NCBI RefSeq assembly: GCF_027942865.1
Contig: NC_134509.1
Span: 7,664,254 to 7,728,253 of the forward strand
Reading direction: 5' to 3'
Source: Odontesthes bonariensis
Taxonomy: Eukaryota; Chordata; Actinopteri; Atheriniformes; Atherinopsidae
Length of the DNA stretch: 64,000 nt
Below the pieces are notes generated by a model, which saw only the letters and a list, made by a program, of their open reading frames with translations, did not search any database and was not told where the DNA came from. A program made the position numbers and the translations under genes. Positions 12,233 through 24,765 of this stretch are shown here, piece after piece. The stretch's first letter is position 1. Each line of letters starts with the position of its first letter.

Positions 12233-15200
12233 TTAAAGCCGGGTCTTTTTCAGGATATTTAGCTCAATCTTTATCTCATCTTCTACTTCTTTCTCTGCAC
12301 TCATTGCAGGGTTGTCATACGTAGTCATGTGCATCCTCTTGCCATTTTCCACAGATTCTTGTACTTCATGTTCTTGGTCATCAGATGGAATATGGCAGCA
12401 TTTACAGCAGCAACAGCATTTGGCTGTGATCACACCAACCACTTTATCCCAAGGATCCAGAGAGTGTGCCCAGAGAGGCAGAAAATCCCAGGAACGCAGT
12501 GCTGCGGGCAAGCACCCAGGTTTTCGTTTCTGAAGCACGTTGATGACCACGATCACGATCAACATGACCACTAGAGGCACACCAACGCCCACCAGTACCT
12601 GCCAACCAGCCAGTGACAGGCTGAATACAAGCAGTGGTAAAACGAAAAAACACAAGATGATGTAGACAGCAGCAAACCAGCGGTAGGAGGCGGTGACATT
12701 CCCCAAACTTTTAGCCATCCGGATGGGAAGGCGGGTGAAGGGGATTGGGTACCACAGAATGATGCCAGAGATGTTGAATAGGAAGTGCACAAGGGCAATC
12801 TGTAGAGATCAGCAGAATACTTAATTGATTATCTTTATCATAAAAATCATTACATGAATTAAGTTTGAGTTTAAAGCCTGATTTATACTCGGAAACCAGG
12901 TCGTCTGCGTGTGTGTCGCAGTTAACGCAGACATGTCCCCCCCCTACGCAGACACTACGCAGACACTCTGGTGCATCTCCTCAAAATTGTAACTCACCGC
13001 AGACAGTGCCGCAGACATCGCCGCAGGGAGGAGAGAAAGGAGGCCTCTGATTGGTCAACTCTACATCCGCTCTACACTATGCGTATTTCCGGTTTGCTAA
13101 CCGGCTGACGCTAACCGTGCTAATCGTGACGATTCTTTCCCTCTCTGCCAGCTCCAGTAGTAGCAATATTTCTTCTATTTTTAGATCGATCAGCTGCATC
13201 TCAATCAAAGTGCGCATTCGTCCAGTCGCCATTGTTGTTGAATGACTTCCGTAACCGTAACACCCACAATCCTAGCTTGTTCGTGATTGTCCATCTTGCG
13301 TTGTGACGTGGGATTAATATAGCGCAGACAGCGCTTCAAGGCATAAATCAAAAATAACTGCGTCGTGTCTGCGACAAGCTCACTGCGACACACTGCTGCG
13401 AAGTATACACGAGCCTTAAGTGCTTGCAAGTGTCAATTGAGGTGCGACACCAGCTAGAAAATTCAGATTAGCTCTTAATTTTGCAACATTTTGTCCACTG
13501 TATTCAATAATTGCTGAAGACAGCAGCCACCACACATCAACAACAAGCATTTCTGTCTTGATTACTCACTTGTAGAGCATCAGCCAGCGTTTCTCCTGGA
13601 CTAGCCATGGCTGCCAGAATGGCTGTGGTGGTGGTGCCAATATTTGAACCCAAAGACAATGGGTATGCTCTCTCTATGCTGATGACACCAATACCTATTC
13701 ACACAAAAGAAGTAGTGGTTCAAACATATAAGCTCTTATGCATTCATGTTCTATCAGGAAAAAAACAATTATTGGCCTAAAGTTTTTGATCATTAGAGAA
13801 CAGTTACAGAGAAAATGAATGAATTGATGGCTGAACTGATGAATGGATGATGGACCTCACCAACAAGAGGAGTAATAGCCGATGTGAACACCGAACTACT
13901 CTGCACAATGAAAGTCATTCCAGCTCCAACCAAGATGGCAATGTAACCCGTGACCCAGCCAAATGGAAATGGGAAATCTGCACACACACACACACACACA
14001 CACACGCATTAATGTTTTTCTAACCAATGCACCACATTCAACTATTTGAATGTGCTGTGTGAAGTGACGCTCACCCGTATTGAGGATCTTCTTGATGACT
14101 GAAGCCACCTGTCCCTTCAGCATGGAGTTAAGCAACTTGACAATAAAGACCAGGCAGGAACAGAGAACCAGCAGAGAGAGAGTCAGCAGGATTAGACCCA
14201 CTGCCAGGTCGGAAAGATTCACATTTACAAAGAGATGATTGCCTGCAGACACACAGAAACATCCTCAGCATGTATGAAGTATATATTAAAAAGATCCTTA
14301 AGTAGAAAGTGTTCCATTAAATCATGTGCAAGACAGAGATTAGAATAGGAAGCTATTGCCTTATATACGAAATAGTATTTTTTTAATTCAATAAGACAAA
14401 AAGAGTGTATGATTTCTCTGTATATTGGTCCTACATTTCAATACGTTGTATGTCTGAGACACATTCTTCAGTGTGATGGTGTTGTTGCCATCAACCCAGC
14501 AGAGAGATGGAGAGGTGCAGTTCTCTGGACCGGGAACTGTGACATTCGTTAAGGTCTGAAAGATAGTGGCAGTTTAACAGTAAATATTTTTTTTATCAGT
14601 ATTTTACATTATCCGATTTAGCATAGCTGACATGCATTGCTACCGCTCTTACTGCGTTGGTGTAGGTTTGGCACCATCTCAAAATGAGACTCTTATTTTT
14701 GGCTTCTGCGTCTCCGGTGGCAATTCCCCTAATGACAGAGTCATCCAGCTGAGTCAGAGGGGGAAAAAAACTGAGTACAATCACAATAACCATAACAGCC
14801 TCATATATTTATATCTTATCTTACTGATAAACTTGAGGTCATCAAAACAACAGAATTCCAGGGATTGCAAGTGTCACACTTTAGTGTCCATTTTACACAA
14901 AAAATTTTATTATGCCCTGTGTGTGGTGGCCCTGAGGTGTAAAACAAAAACAAAAACAACAAGAGACTTTTGTTCTTGATTTGAGGCGATCTACATACAT
15001 ACCGAGTTTCAGATCTCTACGACGTACGGTTTGGTCTATCTCACGTTAGGTGGCGCTGTAGAGCAGTTTGGCGACGCCCACTTTCGACTCCATTAAAATC
15101 ATGCAGTTTCACGCGGGGGACAATTTTGGGTAAAGTTTCGGGAGTTTTCGAATACGTTCAGGCCTCCCCATTCGCGATACCGCGTGGAGAAGAAAAAGAA

Positions 15201-18200
15201 TAAGAATAATAATAATAATAATAGTGAAATCTTGCAGATACAATAGGCCTTCGCAGCGCTTAGCTGCTCGGGCCTAACTAAACAAGAGAGGATATACAAG
15301 CCATTGCTGACTGCATAAGGTCAGCGACTTGTCTCTAAACTCTAATCCCACCACGTAATCAGCAGGTGCTGACTCTGGACTCTGGGCGTCAGAAGGGTTC
15401 TGCACAATATGTGTGTGAAGAAAGTATCTGGTCCTGATGGTGTCACAGGGCGTGTACTGTACCTCATGCTTGCACTGATTAGCTGTCGGAGGCTTTCACC
15501 AACATTTTCAACCTTTCTTCAGCCAATGAATTCCTCAGAATCATAGTAGCTGTATCTATATGACTATCCAAATGACTGGTATGACTTTTATGGCACTTAC
15601 AGCAACCATCCAAGTGTGACAAGAAGCTAATGCACCAGGCCTGCTACTCTAGACCGGTATCAGTCCACCTATCAGGCTAATAAATCTTCAGAGGATCTGC
15701 TCTTTCACAGAACACTGGAACACATCGTTGAGCCAAATGCTTTTATCAGAATGTTCTAATTGACTGTCTTTCAACACGGTAATCCCAAACGCACTGAAGT
15801 CCAAACTCCATAGCCTAAAGAATCAAGAGCTGCATGTTAGTATGACTTTGATCTGTGTTGCGTTCATGTTTCAGTTGAACCGCACCAGAGTTAATTTGGT
15901 CATGATGTGCACTGGTGAAGCAGTCACAACAGGGTTTAGTTTAATTAAACTAAAACTCTCAAGTGTGGACACACCCTAATACTAGAAACCCCAATTGTCC
16001 CGCACCCCAAATCTTCGCACTGATACCCACTGACAGACATTATAGGACTTCAGCCCCTTACTAGTAGCATTAATAAAATCTCATTTGTTTATTTTATTAT
16101 TTTTCTATTTTTGACATTCTTATCCTTGTGTCTGTTTCATATCTTCTCTTTTGTTTTCTTTTGTTGCCTGAGAACTCAGGGATGCCTTCTAGTTTTGTTG
16201 TTTCTGCGCTGTAGTTTAATGACTATAAAGGCTTGTTGACTGATTGTTCCTATAAAACCAACCCAACAAAAGAGAGAAAAATCCAGTATAACGGGTTTGT
16301 GTATCATATTTACCTATTAAAAAATTTTAGTTGCACACATGTTGCTGTCACACCGTGGTGAGGTTAAAGGGGAACTCCGGGGCATTTGAAGCGCATTTCC
16401 ATTGCTAGAGGTTGTCAAATAATGATAGTAGGACACAGAGAGGTGCAAATCTGCGCTCCCTGTGTGGAGATCGCGCTGTTCGCACACCCTGTCATGCGAG
16501 GCTAATACGTGGTGGCTAAGAGGCAAGAGCTAAACCTTCCACGTAAAACAACAACTTGCACACTGCAGAAACGTCACACCACTTTATAAACCATCCGACA
16601 ATAAAGTCACAAGCCTTACCATCAAAACCATATGCATGGTTCTCACATTACTGGTATGGGGACGTTACAAAACAACTTTATAAACAGCATGTCACTTACC
16701 GGTTGGTTGTACGCTCGCGCATGTGAAAGCCCAAAAGAGTCGATGGACGATAATCCCATATACAAAACAATTATCTTCTCTAGAAAAACTGTGTTCAAGT
16801 ATTTAAAACATTAAAATAATATTACTGGGCATGTATTGTTGTAATGTTTTAAATACTTGAACACAGTTTTTCTAAAGAAAATAATTGTTTTATTTATGGG
16901 ATTATCGTCCATCGACTCTTTTGGGCTTTCACATGCGCGAGCCTACAACCAGCCGGTGAGTTACATGCTGTTTATAAAGTTGTTTTGTAACGTCCCCATG
17001 CCAGTAATGTGAGGACCATGCATATGGTTTTGATGGTAAGGCTTGTGACTTTATTGTCGGATGGTTTATAAAGTGGTGTGACGTTTCTGCACTGTGCAAG
17101 TTGTTGTTTTACGTGGAAGGGTTAGCTCTTGCCCCTAGCCACCACGTATTAGCCTCGCATGACAGGGTGTGCGAACAGCGCGATCTCCACACAGGGGGCG
17201 CAGATTTGCACCTCTCTGTGTCCTACTATCAGTATTTGACAACCTCTAGCAATGGAAATGCGCTTCAAATGCCCCGGAGTTCCCCTTTAAGTTGGGTTTT
17301 TGTCTCGTTTCATGTATTGTTTCGTCATTTCCTGTTTTATTTTGAAAGATTAACTTCCCTCTCGTTCCAGGTCACTTGCCCTTCCTCTCGTGTTCCAGTC
17401 TGATTGTGGTATGAATGATTCCACCTGTTTCCCATTACCCCTGTGTGCTTAAGAGTCTGCGTCTCCCCCTGTCTTGTGCCAGTGTGTTGTATCTGTCCCA
17501 GTATAGTGCATCATCCTAGCGTTTTTCCCAAGCCCGTTTCCGAGTTCCGAGTTCCCAGTGGTATTTTTGCTCGTAAGAGTGATTTTGTTTTTCCCAGAGT
17601 AAGTTTGATAATATAGAACCTGTAAGAGCTACAGAGTTAATTTTTCTTATAGCCTTTTTGTTTTCCCTCCTGAGTGGAGTGGCCTTTTTGTTTGTAAAAT
17701 TTTCATAGCATATTTCCTCCGATTTCTAGGAGAGGGTCTTTTGTTTTCATCCTCAGTAGGAGTGACATTTAGTTTAAAAGTAAAGTTTCATGGTCTTTTG
17801 TTTTCTCCTCCGCTAGTGGAGTGATTTTGATTTTTGATAATTTTTATATAGATATACTTCTCCACTCTTGGAAAGTATATTCTTAGAGTAATATTTCATA
17901 GCCCATTTAGTTTCTCTCACGAGGAACTGGTCGATCTGCTGCCTCAAATACAAGTCTTGGAATTAAACCTCCTGCATCTGCGTCCTCCATTCTCTGGTCT
18001 TGACAGTTGCATTGATAACATTATTGATGCAACATTATTTCTTATACTATTTTGGTCTTTATAACAATGCGAACCAAATCTGTAATTCACAACTGCTGTA
18101 CAAGACATTTGTCAAAGATACACACTCCATGTTGCTCTAGTTTCTAACACTTTACTTCAGACTTGAGAAAGAAAGTAAAAATGATACAATCATGAGATCT

Positions 18201-21200
18201 TACCTTTATGATAGACTCAGTGAGGGGGTCAGTGATCACATTTAACAGGTCTGGGGCCTCTCCACTTTCGATTTGAAAGGAGTCAATGATGAGCTTGGTG
18301 ACCTTATACAAATAACCAGAGGCGACTTCCAGAGGCAGCAGCACCAGCACAGAAAGCCAGTTAAAGAAGTCATGCACTGTGGCACCTGCAAAAGCCCTGG
18401 GAACATGGTGAAAACAGGAAGATGAATGCAGAATAACCGCAGATATTTGATATTACCCATGAAAGCTTCATATTGTGGTTGTCCAGGTAAAAACAAAGCG
18501 AATTGACTGCATTTATTGGAGCTTTTCTTTCGAGTACCACAAGCTACAATCACACATTCACACACATTCAAAAAGCATTTTTTAGTTCGTACAAGCCTGT
18601 GAAGTTATTTTTCTCCATTATTCACACATGCACATGCTGTGAACTTGGGAAGCCAGGAATCAAACCACCGACCTGCCAGTTTACAGATGATCACTTTCAC
18701 TTTGAAGCACCTCAGTAGGTGAAAAGGGGAGTCTAATAATTATTGTTATAGACCTGTCTAACAAGAAAATATCTATGAGGTACATTTGCTCACATGTCCA
18801 GAAGGTAGTAGGATGTTACTAAAGGTTTGAAAATTGTGACATGATAACGGTTTTCAATGCATGTTGTTTTATATAGGGAACCTTTGCAAACCTTATGTTT
18901 TTATATTTCCAACGCTTTCAATATCTAATCAACAGCAAAAGTCAAAAAGAGAAAAGTTGCTGGATAATATCAGTCAGTTAATGAATTTAGTGCTCTGGCT
19001 ATGACAGTCCATGGTGTAACACCAGCATTGAGCTGCCCCTGCTTCCACATGAGCATTTTTGAACATCTTATAGTTCTATAATATCACATCTGTGATCATT
19101 TCATTTTGATTTATTTGCCTGATGTGCTTCAACTGATGTTGGAATTTGTGACCAATTTACAATTGGACCAGAGCATCACTATTTTTCAAAATTGTGAAAA
19201 TGTCTGTGTTTTCCCTTTCGTGACACGTCGCTGTAGTGTACGTGCTGTATGACGTTCATAAAAATAAAAGGTATTTCAATGTGGCGCTTCAGTGCATTCA
19301 GCTTTAGAATGTCAACAAAGATGAAACACACAATCGTTACCTGCGAAAGGTGCTGCGGTCACCAGCCTGCGTCATGGCCACGAGCGTATTGGTTACAGAT
19401 GTGCCAATGTTAGTGCCCATGATGATAGGAACAGCCACCGGGACCTTTAGCACTGTTGAAACGCACAGATCTTTTTTAACACTTCTCCCCCTCCTCCTGC
19501 AGACCCACAATCATTGCATTTTGTGTGTGCTTGTGTGATGTAGAGGCTCATACTCACACCCGGCGGAGACCATGCTGACAATTATTGAGGAGGAGGTGGA
19601 TGAGCTCTGGACCAGCAGGGTGACTAAAACACCGATAACCAACCCAGCCAGTGGGTTGGACAAAACTGAGTTGTCCTGAAAGATCTCTCCTGCCGTTTTA
19701 CCTGAACAAGGTGAACATCAAGGCATGTGCACGGTCATAAACATTTTTTGCTTTTTGTAAACCATAAAAGTGTCAGGAGAATGTGTATTGATGTGTTGTT
19801 TTTTTAAAATGTCACCGCTGGAATATTACTGATTTTAAAAGGTAGAACTGATAAAGGCTAAAATCAATTTAGCTGCCCCAGTCGCAGTATCCCAGTACTG
19901 TTCAGACAACTACATTGAGACCAGGGCCGGCCCAAGCCTTTATGGGGCCTTAAGCAGAATTTCATTTGGGGCCCCCCTACCATCACCTCAGCTCCAGATC
20001 CCTCATTATTCCATAGGCTACACTACATTGTTATGTGTGTAACGGACCCACAATCATTAGCATTATTTGATATCATCTTACATTATACAGGTGTCATTCT
20101 TGTTTTTAACCTTAAAGGGATAGCAAACTCATAAATATGGTTTAATTAACTTCTACATAAAGAGTGATATAAGTATGGCTCATTAATTTAACTATTTGAA
20201 AGAAACATCAGCAGGCTGGAGACTGCATTTATAGTAAACACGTTAAATAGTTTAATTTCTTTCAGATGTGCAATGGTGTGTAAAATGTTCAAAATACAAA
20301 TATAAAATAGAATCAAATGACATTCACATTATCTTACAGAAAAATAAAGTTGTAATCAAAATTAAATACTTAAATAATAAATACAATCCTTAAATAATTT
20401 TGCCCAACGGTGGCAGCAGCCAACAGGAGGCATAAATAACCTAATATTAGTAAATTTTTTTCTGGTATAATACAATTTCGTTTAAATTATTCAATGTTAT
20501 TTTAATTTCATGTATATATTTACTTTTTTATCACAAAGTCTCGGTGCTCTCTGGGGCCCCCTGGTGGCGTGGGGGCCCTAAGCGCATATGAGACTCTTGC
20601 GAACAGTGCTGTATAAAAAGCGTGTAACATGGGTCCAGACAAGAAGTGAATTTACCTCCAACAAGCTGAAAAGCTGAGCTGAGGATGTCGAGGGAACAGA
20701 TGAACATATAGAGGAGGCCCAGCAGCCCAATCAGCTTCGCCACTGACACCAGCACCCTCAGCACCTTCCCTTTGGTATCCAAAGCTGAAACAAACAAGGA
20801 CAAATAGTCTATACGGGATCAAATACAGGTAAAAGGAATCAAAAGCGGAACATGTTCATCATTTTGTAGTCGTGTGTTAAAAATGGAAATAAATATTGTT
20901 TTCTGTTTTTAGAGTTGAGTCGTATAACCTGGGGCAGTAAAGGGCAATAGGGACACACTCAACTAGTCTTAACCTAGACTCGCTGTCAGCGATATGTTGC
21001 CAAAGACTCTGCTGTAAGTCATAAAATGTTATCATATCTATGCTTCCTTAACAATCAGATCAACCATTGATTGCTCTGCAAATGAGATATCCTGGCAGAT
21101 TTATTGTGTACTTTATTGAGTCAGCTTAAACTAAATGTGACTTTTCTGGTAACAATAAACAGATCAATTTCACTGAAATGTTAATAGTTAAAAAAAATCA

Positions 21201-22702
21201 CTTCACAAAGTTAATTAATGACAAATTGAAGACCAAGAAAAAAGACATGCTCATATGTGTATCTATGCACACACCTAAAAGTGGAATGTGTAGTTTGAAC
21301 TGATTATTTCTGGATAATAATTAGTTGATGGATTTGATACCTACACACATTACTTAGTGTCTGTCTGTGTTTGTATCTTTACAGGACACGCACAAATCAT
21401 TTGTCCAAGCACGGATAAAACAATACTTATATGGAGCATAGGCACAGCGCAAATCTTTACCTGACCATGGGACCCCATTATCCTTCAGCTCTGGAAGGTC
21501 CCATGGGTCTATGTCCCCTGACTCCCCTTCTATCAAACCCGCAGTGGAGTGCGAAGGGCTCGCCATGACTTCTACAACAGACAAAAGGCCTGAATTAGTT
21601 GAACAGCTATATTTAAATGGTCAATTCAATGGTAGACATTGTGTGTCTAATACAATTTTATGTTGTATATGTAGAAATACCTTTGCTTTTCTCTTCACAT
21701 TTCTCATTGTGGTCTTCCTTACTCTTGCTTTGGGAAGCCATTTGCTGAAAATAAAAAAAAACTATACGTGAGGATTTATTTCATGGAGGCAGTTTTTTTT
21801 TTTCCATCAGTCAGTATTTACAAATATACAAACATTTTTTTGTGTGTTTTTAAAATTTTTCCCCTCTCATCCAAAGCCTCCTAAGTACCAACAAACTAGT
21901 AGGGATGGATGAGGAGTTACACAGATATTATACCACTTTAGTATTATATGATAGTGTTTGGAGTCAGTTGTCAGTAAATATTACAGAACATTTAAAGTAC
22001 CACTGAATGTATTTTAGCTGATGGCCAAGTCTAAGTAACAGGCATTAGTAAAATCACACACACACACTTTTGATCACATGCCAGGTTATTGATCTTATTG
22101 TCACGTGCTGTGGTTGCAGTAAAATTCCATCCATACAACAGTATGACTGAAGGAAAGCTAAATCAATGTTTCAAAAGCATCAAACTTGCTTTGAGATATT
22201 CATTGTTGCCTTTGAAATTTAGATTTAATCATTCAACTGTAAATAAAAAAACTCACATACGTAATCATGTTGTTTTTTCTATACATTTTACTATATTCAT
22301 ATATTATTCTCTTCTGTGTATGGTTGATTGAGGTCATGATTTCTATATTTACTTGTCCATATCTCTACACAGATTGTACATCACATCTATTTGCTGTTCT
22401 GCTGTGTCAGTGGTCCACAGCCTTTATAAGCTAAATTCATATGTTCACGATCATCATGCAATAAACATTACATTAATATTGATCATAATCCAAATACATG
22501 CAAACTCTAAGAACTTTCTGGTTAGTTTCCAAACTTGTCTGTTTCATTCTAATTTTTTTTTTTTAAAGTTAAATTGAATCAACAATTCATGTCAACATAA
22601 TTTTAAGATAGATTTTTTTAATTCAATATTTGAGTGAAAGCAGTAATAAAGTATTAAGATTGGTATCCTTGTCCTCACCCGTGGCAGGCGCAGAGAGTCC
22701 AT
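12233..22702 (-). CDS. slc34a2b: Sodium-dependent phosphate transporter NaPi-IIb
   Basis: Thirteen coding exons, 5' to 3': 22702-22679, 21744-21681, 21571-21461, 20784-20656, 19701-19558, 19452-19341, 18396-18204, 14748-14653, 14555-14435, 14242-14075, 13977-13861, 13694-13570 and 12799-12233. They total 1971 nt, 656 aa, and all phases close. The protein carries the two inverted-repeat signatures QSSSTSSS (about 141-148) and QSSSVFTS (about 413-420). It also has a glycosylated extracellular loop with [10 protein letters not shown], and [14 protein letters not shown]. The IIb-type intracellular tail has a Cys cluster (CCCCCKCC, about 596-603) and ends TRL, a class I PDZ ligand. SLC34 proteins move Na+ and HPO4 across apical membranes. 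The first ATG (22702) is in frame with a second at 21741, so an 8- to 10-residue choice of N-terminus remains open. The b suffix is an inference from family knowledge, not proven here. Confidence 0.95.
12872..13419. mobile_element. Harbinger-like MITE in slc34a2b intron
   Basis: Ends are TTAAAGCCTGATTTATACTC on the left and, read inward from the right, TTAAGGCTCGTGTATACTTC. A second inverted block, TGTGTGTCGCAG / CTGCGACACAC, lies inside. The TTA/TAA border fits a 3-bp Harbinger target duplication. No transposase ORF is present. Confidence 0.65.
13980..14005. repeat. (CA)n microsatellite at a splice acceptor
   Basis: About 12 CA units lie directly beside the acceptor of the slc34a2b exon 13861-13977. 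On the transcript this gives a (TG)n tract running into the CAG. Confidence 0.9.
14990..15277 (-). repeat. High-copy teleost repeat of unassigned class
   Basis: On the minus strand it starts AGGCCCGAGCAGCTAAGCGC, a hairpin-like head, and passes through an ATT/CTT-rich stretch. It then has GAACGTATTCGAAAACTCCC and TACAGCGCCACCTAACGTGA. I recognise the pattern as a common fish repeat but cannot assign it to a transposon class. Confidence 0.5.
15400..15815 (+). mobile_element. Decayed LINE reverse-transcriptase fragment
   Basis: Short in-frame islands match RT blocks: [14 protein letters not shown] near 15418 and [18 protein letters not shown] near 15653, the latter fitting the YQFAYRxNRSTED block. 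Islands lie in more than one frame with stops between them, so this is an old relic. It sits in the intron between slc34a2b exons 18204-18396 and 14653-14748. Confidence 0.6.
16346..18005. mobile_element. Solo LTR with 5-bp target duplication, interrupted by a fold-back element
   Basis: The element starts TGTCA and ends TGACA. It is flanked on both sides by GTTGC (16341-16345 and 18006-18010), a perfect 5-bp target-site duplication. After subtracting the nested fold-back element the LTR is about 737 bp. No internal retroelement genes or second LTR are present, so this is a solo LTR fossil left by LTR recombination. A 5-bp duplication fits Ty3-like or endogenous-retrovirus-like elements; I cannot choose between them. 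Confidence 0.8.
16364..17290. mobile_element. TTAA-flanked fold-back element (long hairpin)
   Basis: TTAA lies at 16364-16367 and 17287-17290. Between them, arms of about 446 bp (16368-16813) and 445 bp (16842-17286) are near-perfect inverted copies around a loop of about 28 bp. The ends begin AGGGGAACTCCGGGGCATTT. It lies inside the solo LTR, so it is younger than the LTR. There is no coding capacity. The few scattered arm mismatches suggest a fairly recent insertion or ongoing arm homogenisation. Confidence 0.9.
18530..18720. repeat. Fragment of a common interspersed repeat
   Basis: The text GAAGCCAGGAATCAAACCAC followed by CGACCTGCCAGTTTACAGAT resembles a diverged copy of a widespread fish repeat. 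It is too short to classify. Confidence 0.35.
19922..20587. mobile_element. Possible nonautonomous hAT element in slc34a2b intron
   Basis: The left end CAGGGCCGGCCC is typical of fish hAT families, and GC-rich GGGGCC blocks at both ends enclose an AT-rich core. The flanks ATTGAGAC and TATGAGAC could be an imperfect 8-bp target duplication. The right terminus does not mirror the left, so the border is uncertain. Confidence 0.4.
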
Positions 22703-23974
22703 GAGTGCTGAGCACACCTTAGCTTCAGACTTAGAAATGCTGCCTCCGCGCAGGTGGGCTGGAAAGTTTGGGAGGCATCAGAGCAGTGTGTGACGTGCAG
22801 CTTTCAAACCAACAGGAATTCGTCCGTCTTTCAGATAAGCAGAACACACCTTTCAAACCTTGATTAGTCTTACCTGACGTTGCTTTAACCTCTTCCCCTG
22901 ATGTGTCGTAATCCTGCTCACATTGTGCCTGATAATCACTTGAGTTTGTGGTGTCCACATACGCCTCCACACTCACTGTTAAACTCTACAACTCACCTAA
23001 AACTCTTGACAAGTTCTGCGTCTTGTTTGTCCAATTTAAAAACACGTACATGCATTTTAGACAACCTCCTTTTTGCCTGTGTCCAATAACAAATACTCTG
23101 TTCTGTCTGTCTGGCGCAGCCTCAAAGTGACTTTGGCTGCAGCTGGTCGACCTGTCGATTAACCATGGGAGAGTGGCAGAGAGGTTGGTTCCCCTGGCAA
23201 AGATTTATCCAGACCTGACGCGGTTGTTTTGGGTCAGAGAGGGGTGTGGGATGGGCCCAGTGTCACATGGGCCCAACTTGAGTTTGTGAATGCAGCTATG
23301 ATCTATTTTTGGAGCATTTATTGTAAGATTCTATTGATTTTCTTAATATAACAACCCACTCGTCAATACTTCAGATTTTCAATTGCCAAAGTTCCGACCT
23401 ATAAAGCTGTCGATGGTGGTTTGAAGTCATCCTGGGCCAAACTGAGGCCCACACTTTCCATGGAGGCTGTGATCAGACAATGATGGGTGACGGGACGGGA
23501 ATCCACCTCTGTCTCTTTATCGGTGGAACCCACATCACCATTTCCCCACTGCAGAACAACATTCTTAGGTTTGGCTCCTTTTCTAATGTTGTTGCCATCT
23601 TGTTAGGTGCATCTTGCTAAAACAATTGTAACCAACTGTCCTGCAATAAATCCAACCTCCACAAACAAATCCTGTTCAGTTTAAGAGACAATGATTTAGC
23701 TTTGTAGACGGACAGTTAAACAAAACAAAACAAAAAACTGAACATGAAAGCCTAATAGATAATAGGAAATACTGCAGACATGTGCAACGAGACTGCATTT
23801 GCTTGCATTTTTGTTTATATGTTCCATACTTGATACTGAGTTTGTTCATTTGGAGCAGTGATTTCTTAGTGAAAGATGATTTTATTTTTATTTTTTGAAT
23901 CTATGTAAATGTGCCAGGGGTGGCGGAGAAGGTAATTTGCCTTTATGTCTGAACATCTCACACCTGAGTTGCCA

Positions 23975-24193
23975 TTACAGATTGTACCGGATTGTACCGG
24001 ATGCCCCAAAGTGCTTCTGGGCACTCCAATACACCGATGGACCCATCAGCTCGTCTGAATGGCAGAACTGCTCCCCAGGTGCAGCTGTGATTGGCCACTG
24101 TGGTTTGACCTCACCCCTGCAGTGTAAGTATCCCATCACACACACCAGCACAAGCCAGACACAAATGATTTGTAGTCTAGCCTCTCCTGTCAT
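23975..24193 (-). CDS. Small ORF with hydrophobic N-terminus, unrecognised (doubtful)
   Basis: A true ATG at 24193 opens 72 codons. The start is MTGEARLQIICVWLVLVCVM, which resembles a signal peptide, and is followed by a compact Cys-containing tail. The + strand over the same bases also stays open between a good acceptor (TTACAG, 23974-23979) and a donor (GTAAGT at 24122). At most one reading can be real. I recognise neither product. Either could be chance. Confidence 0.2.
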   Translation of the reverse strand: MTGEARLQIICVWLVLVCVMGYLHCRGEVKPQWPITAAPGEQFCHSDELMGPSVYWSAQKHFGASGTIRYNL

Positions 24194-24765
24194 GCAGTTA
24201 AACTAGATGGCTGATAAATGGAGAAACACTGGATGGAATCCAGCTCTGCGTTTAGGTTTATCAATACATATTAGACTATTCATTATTATGTAATCTATCT
24301 TTCCTCTGCCTTTCACTTTAAAGAGCTGCACAGGAAAAACCTAGTCTTACCTTTTTTTTTCTTTTAACTTAAATGCCAGTACACAGAAATCCACTGTTGT
24401 CGTTCGTAAGCAGTTTGTGCAACAGCACCACCTAGGCTCCATACAGTGCTACTACAGCATCTACTTTTTTGCAACCTCAACTGACCCAAGAAACATTTTC
24501 TTTTACTCTTGCCTTGTGGTTAAAATAGAAATCAAAATAGATTTTTACTCTCTGACCATCACGTGGCAGGTCAAAACAATGACAACACATTCAAAGTCTA
24601 ATTCATTATGCTGGCTAAGTGTGTCATGTATCTAACATATTCAAAGTAAGCCCTGCATCTTTGGAAGTTTACATTTCTGATGGTTGTATGCAATGTTTGG
24701 CCTTCTCAGTTAAGTGCGTTTTTGTCTGGGTTTTTTTCAGCGTCCAACATCAGCTCAGACTCTAC

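Noticed and set aside
14075-14252. Continuation of the slc34a2b exon frame through the (CA)n tract
   Set aside because: Canonical donor and acceptor sites on both sides restore conserved protein sequence, so the read-through is intronic.
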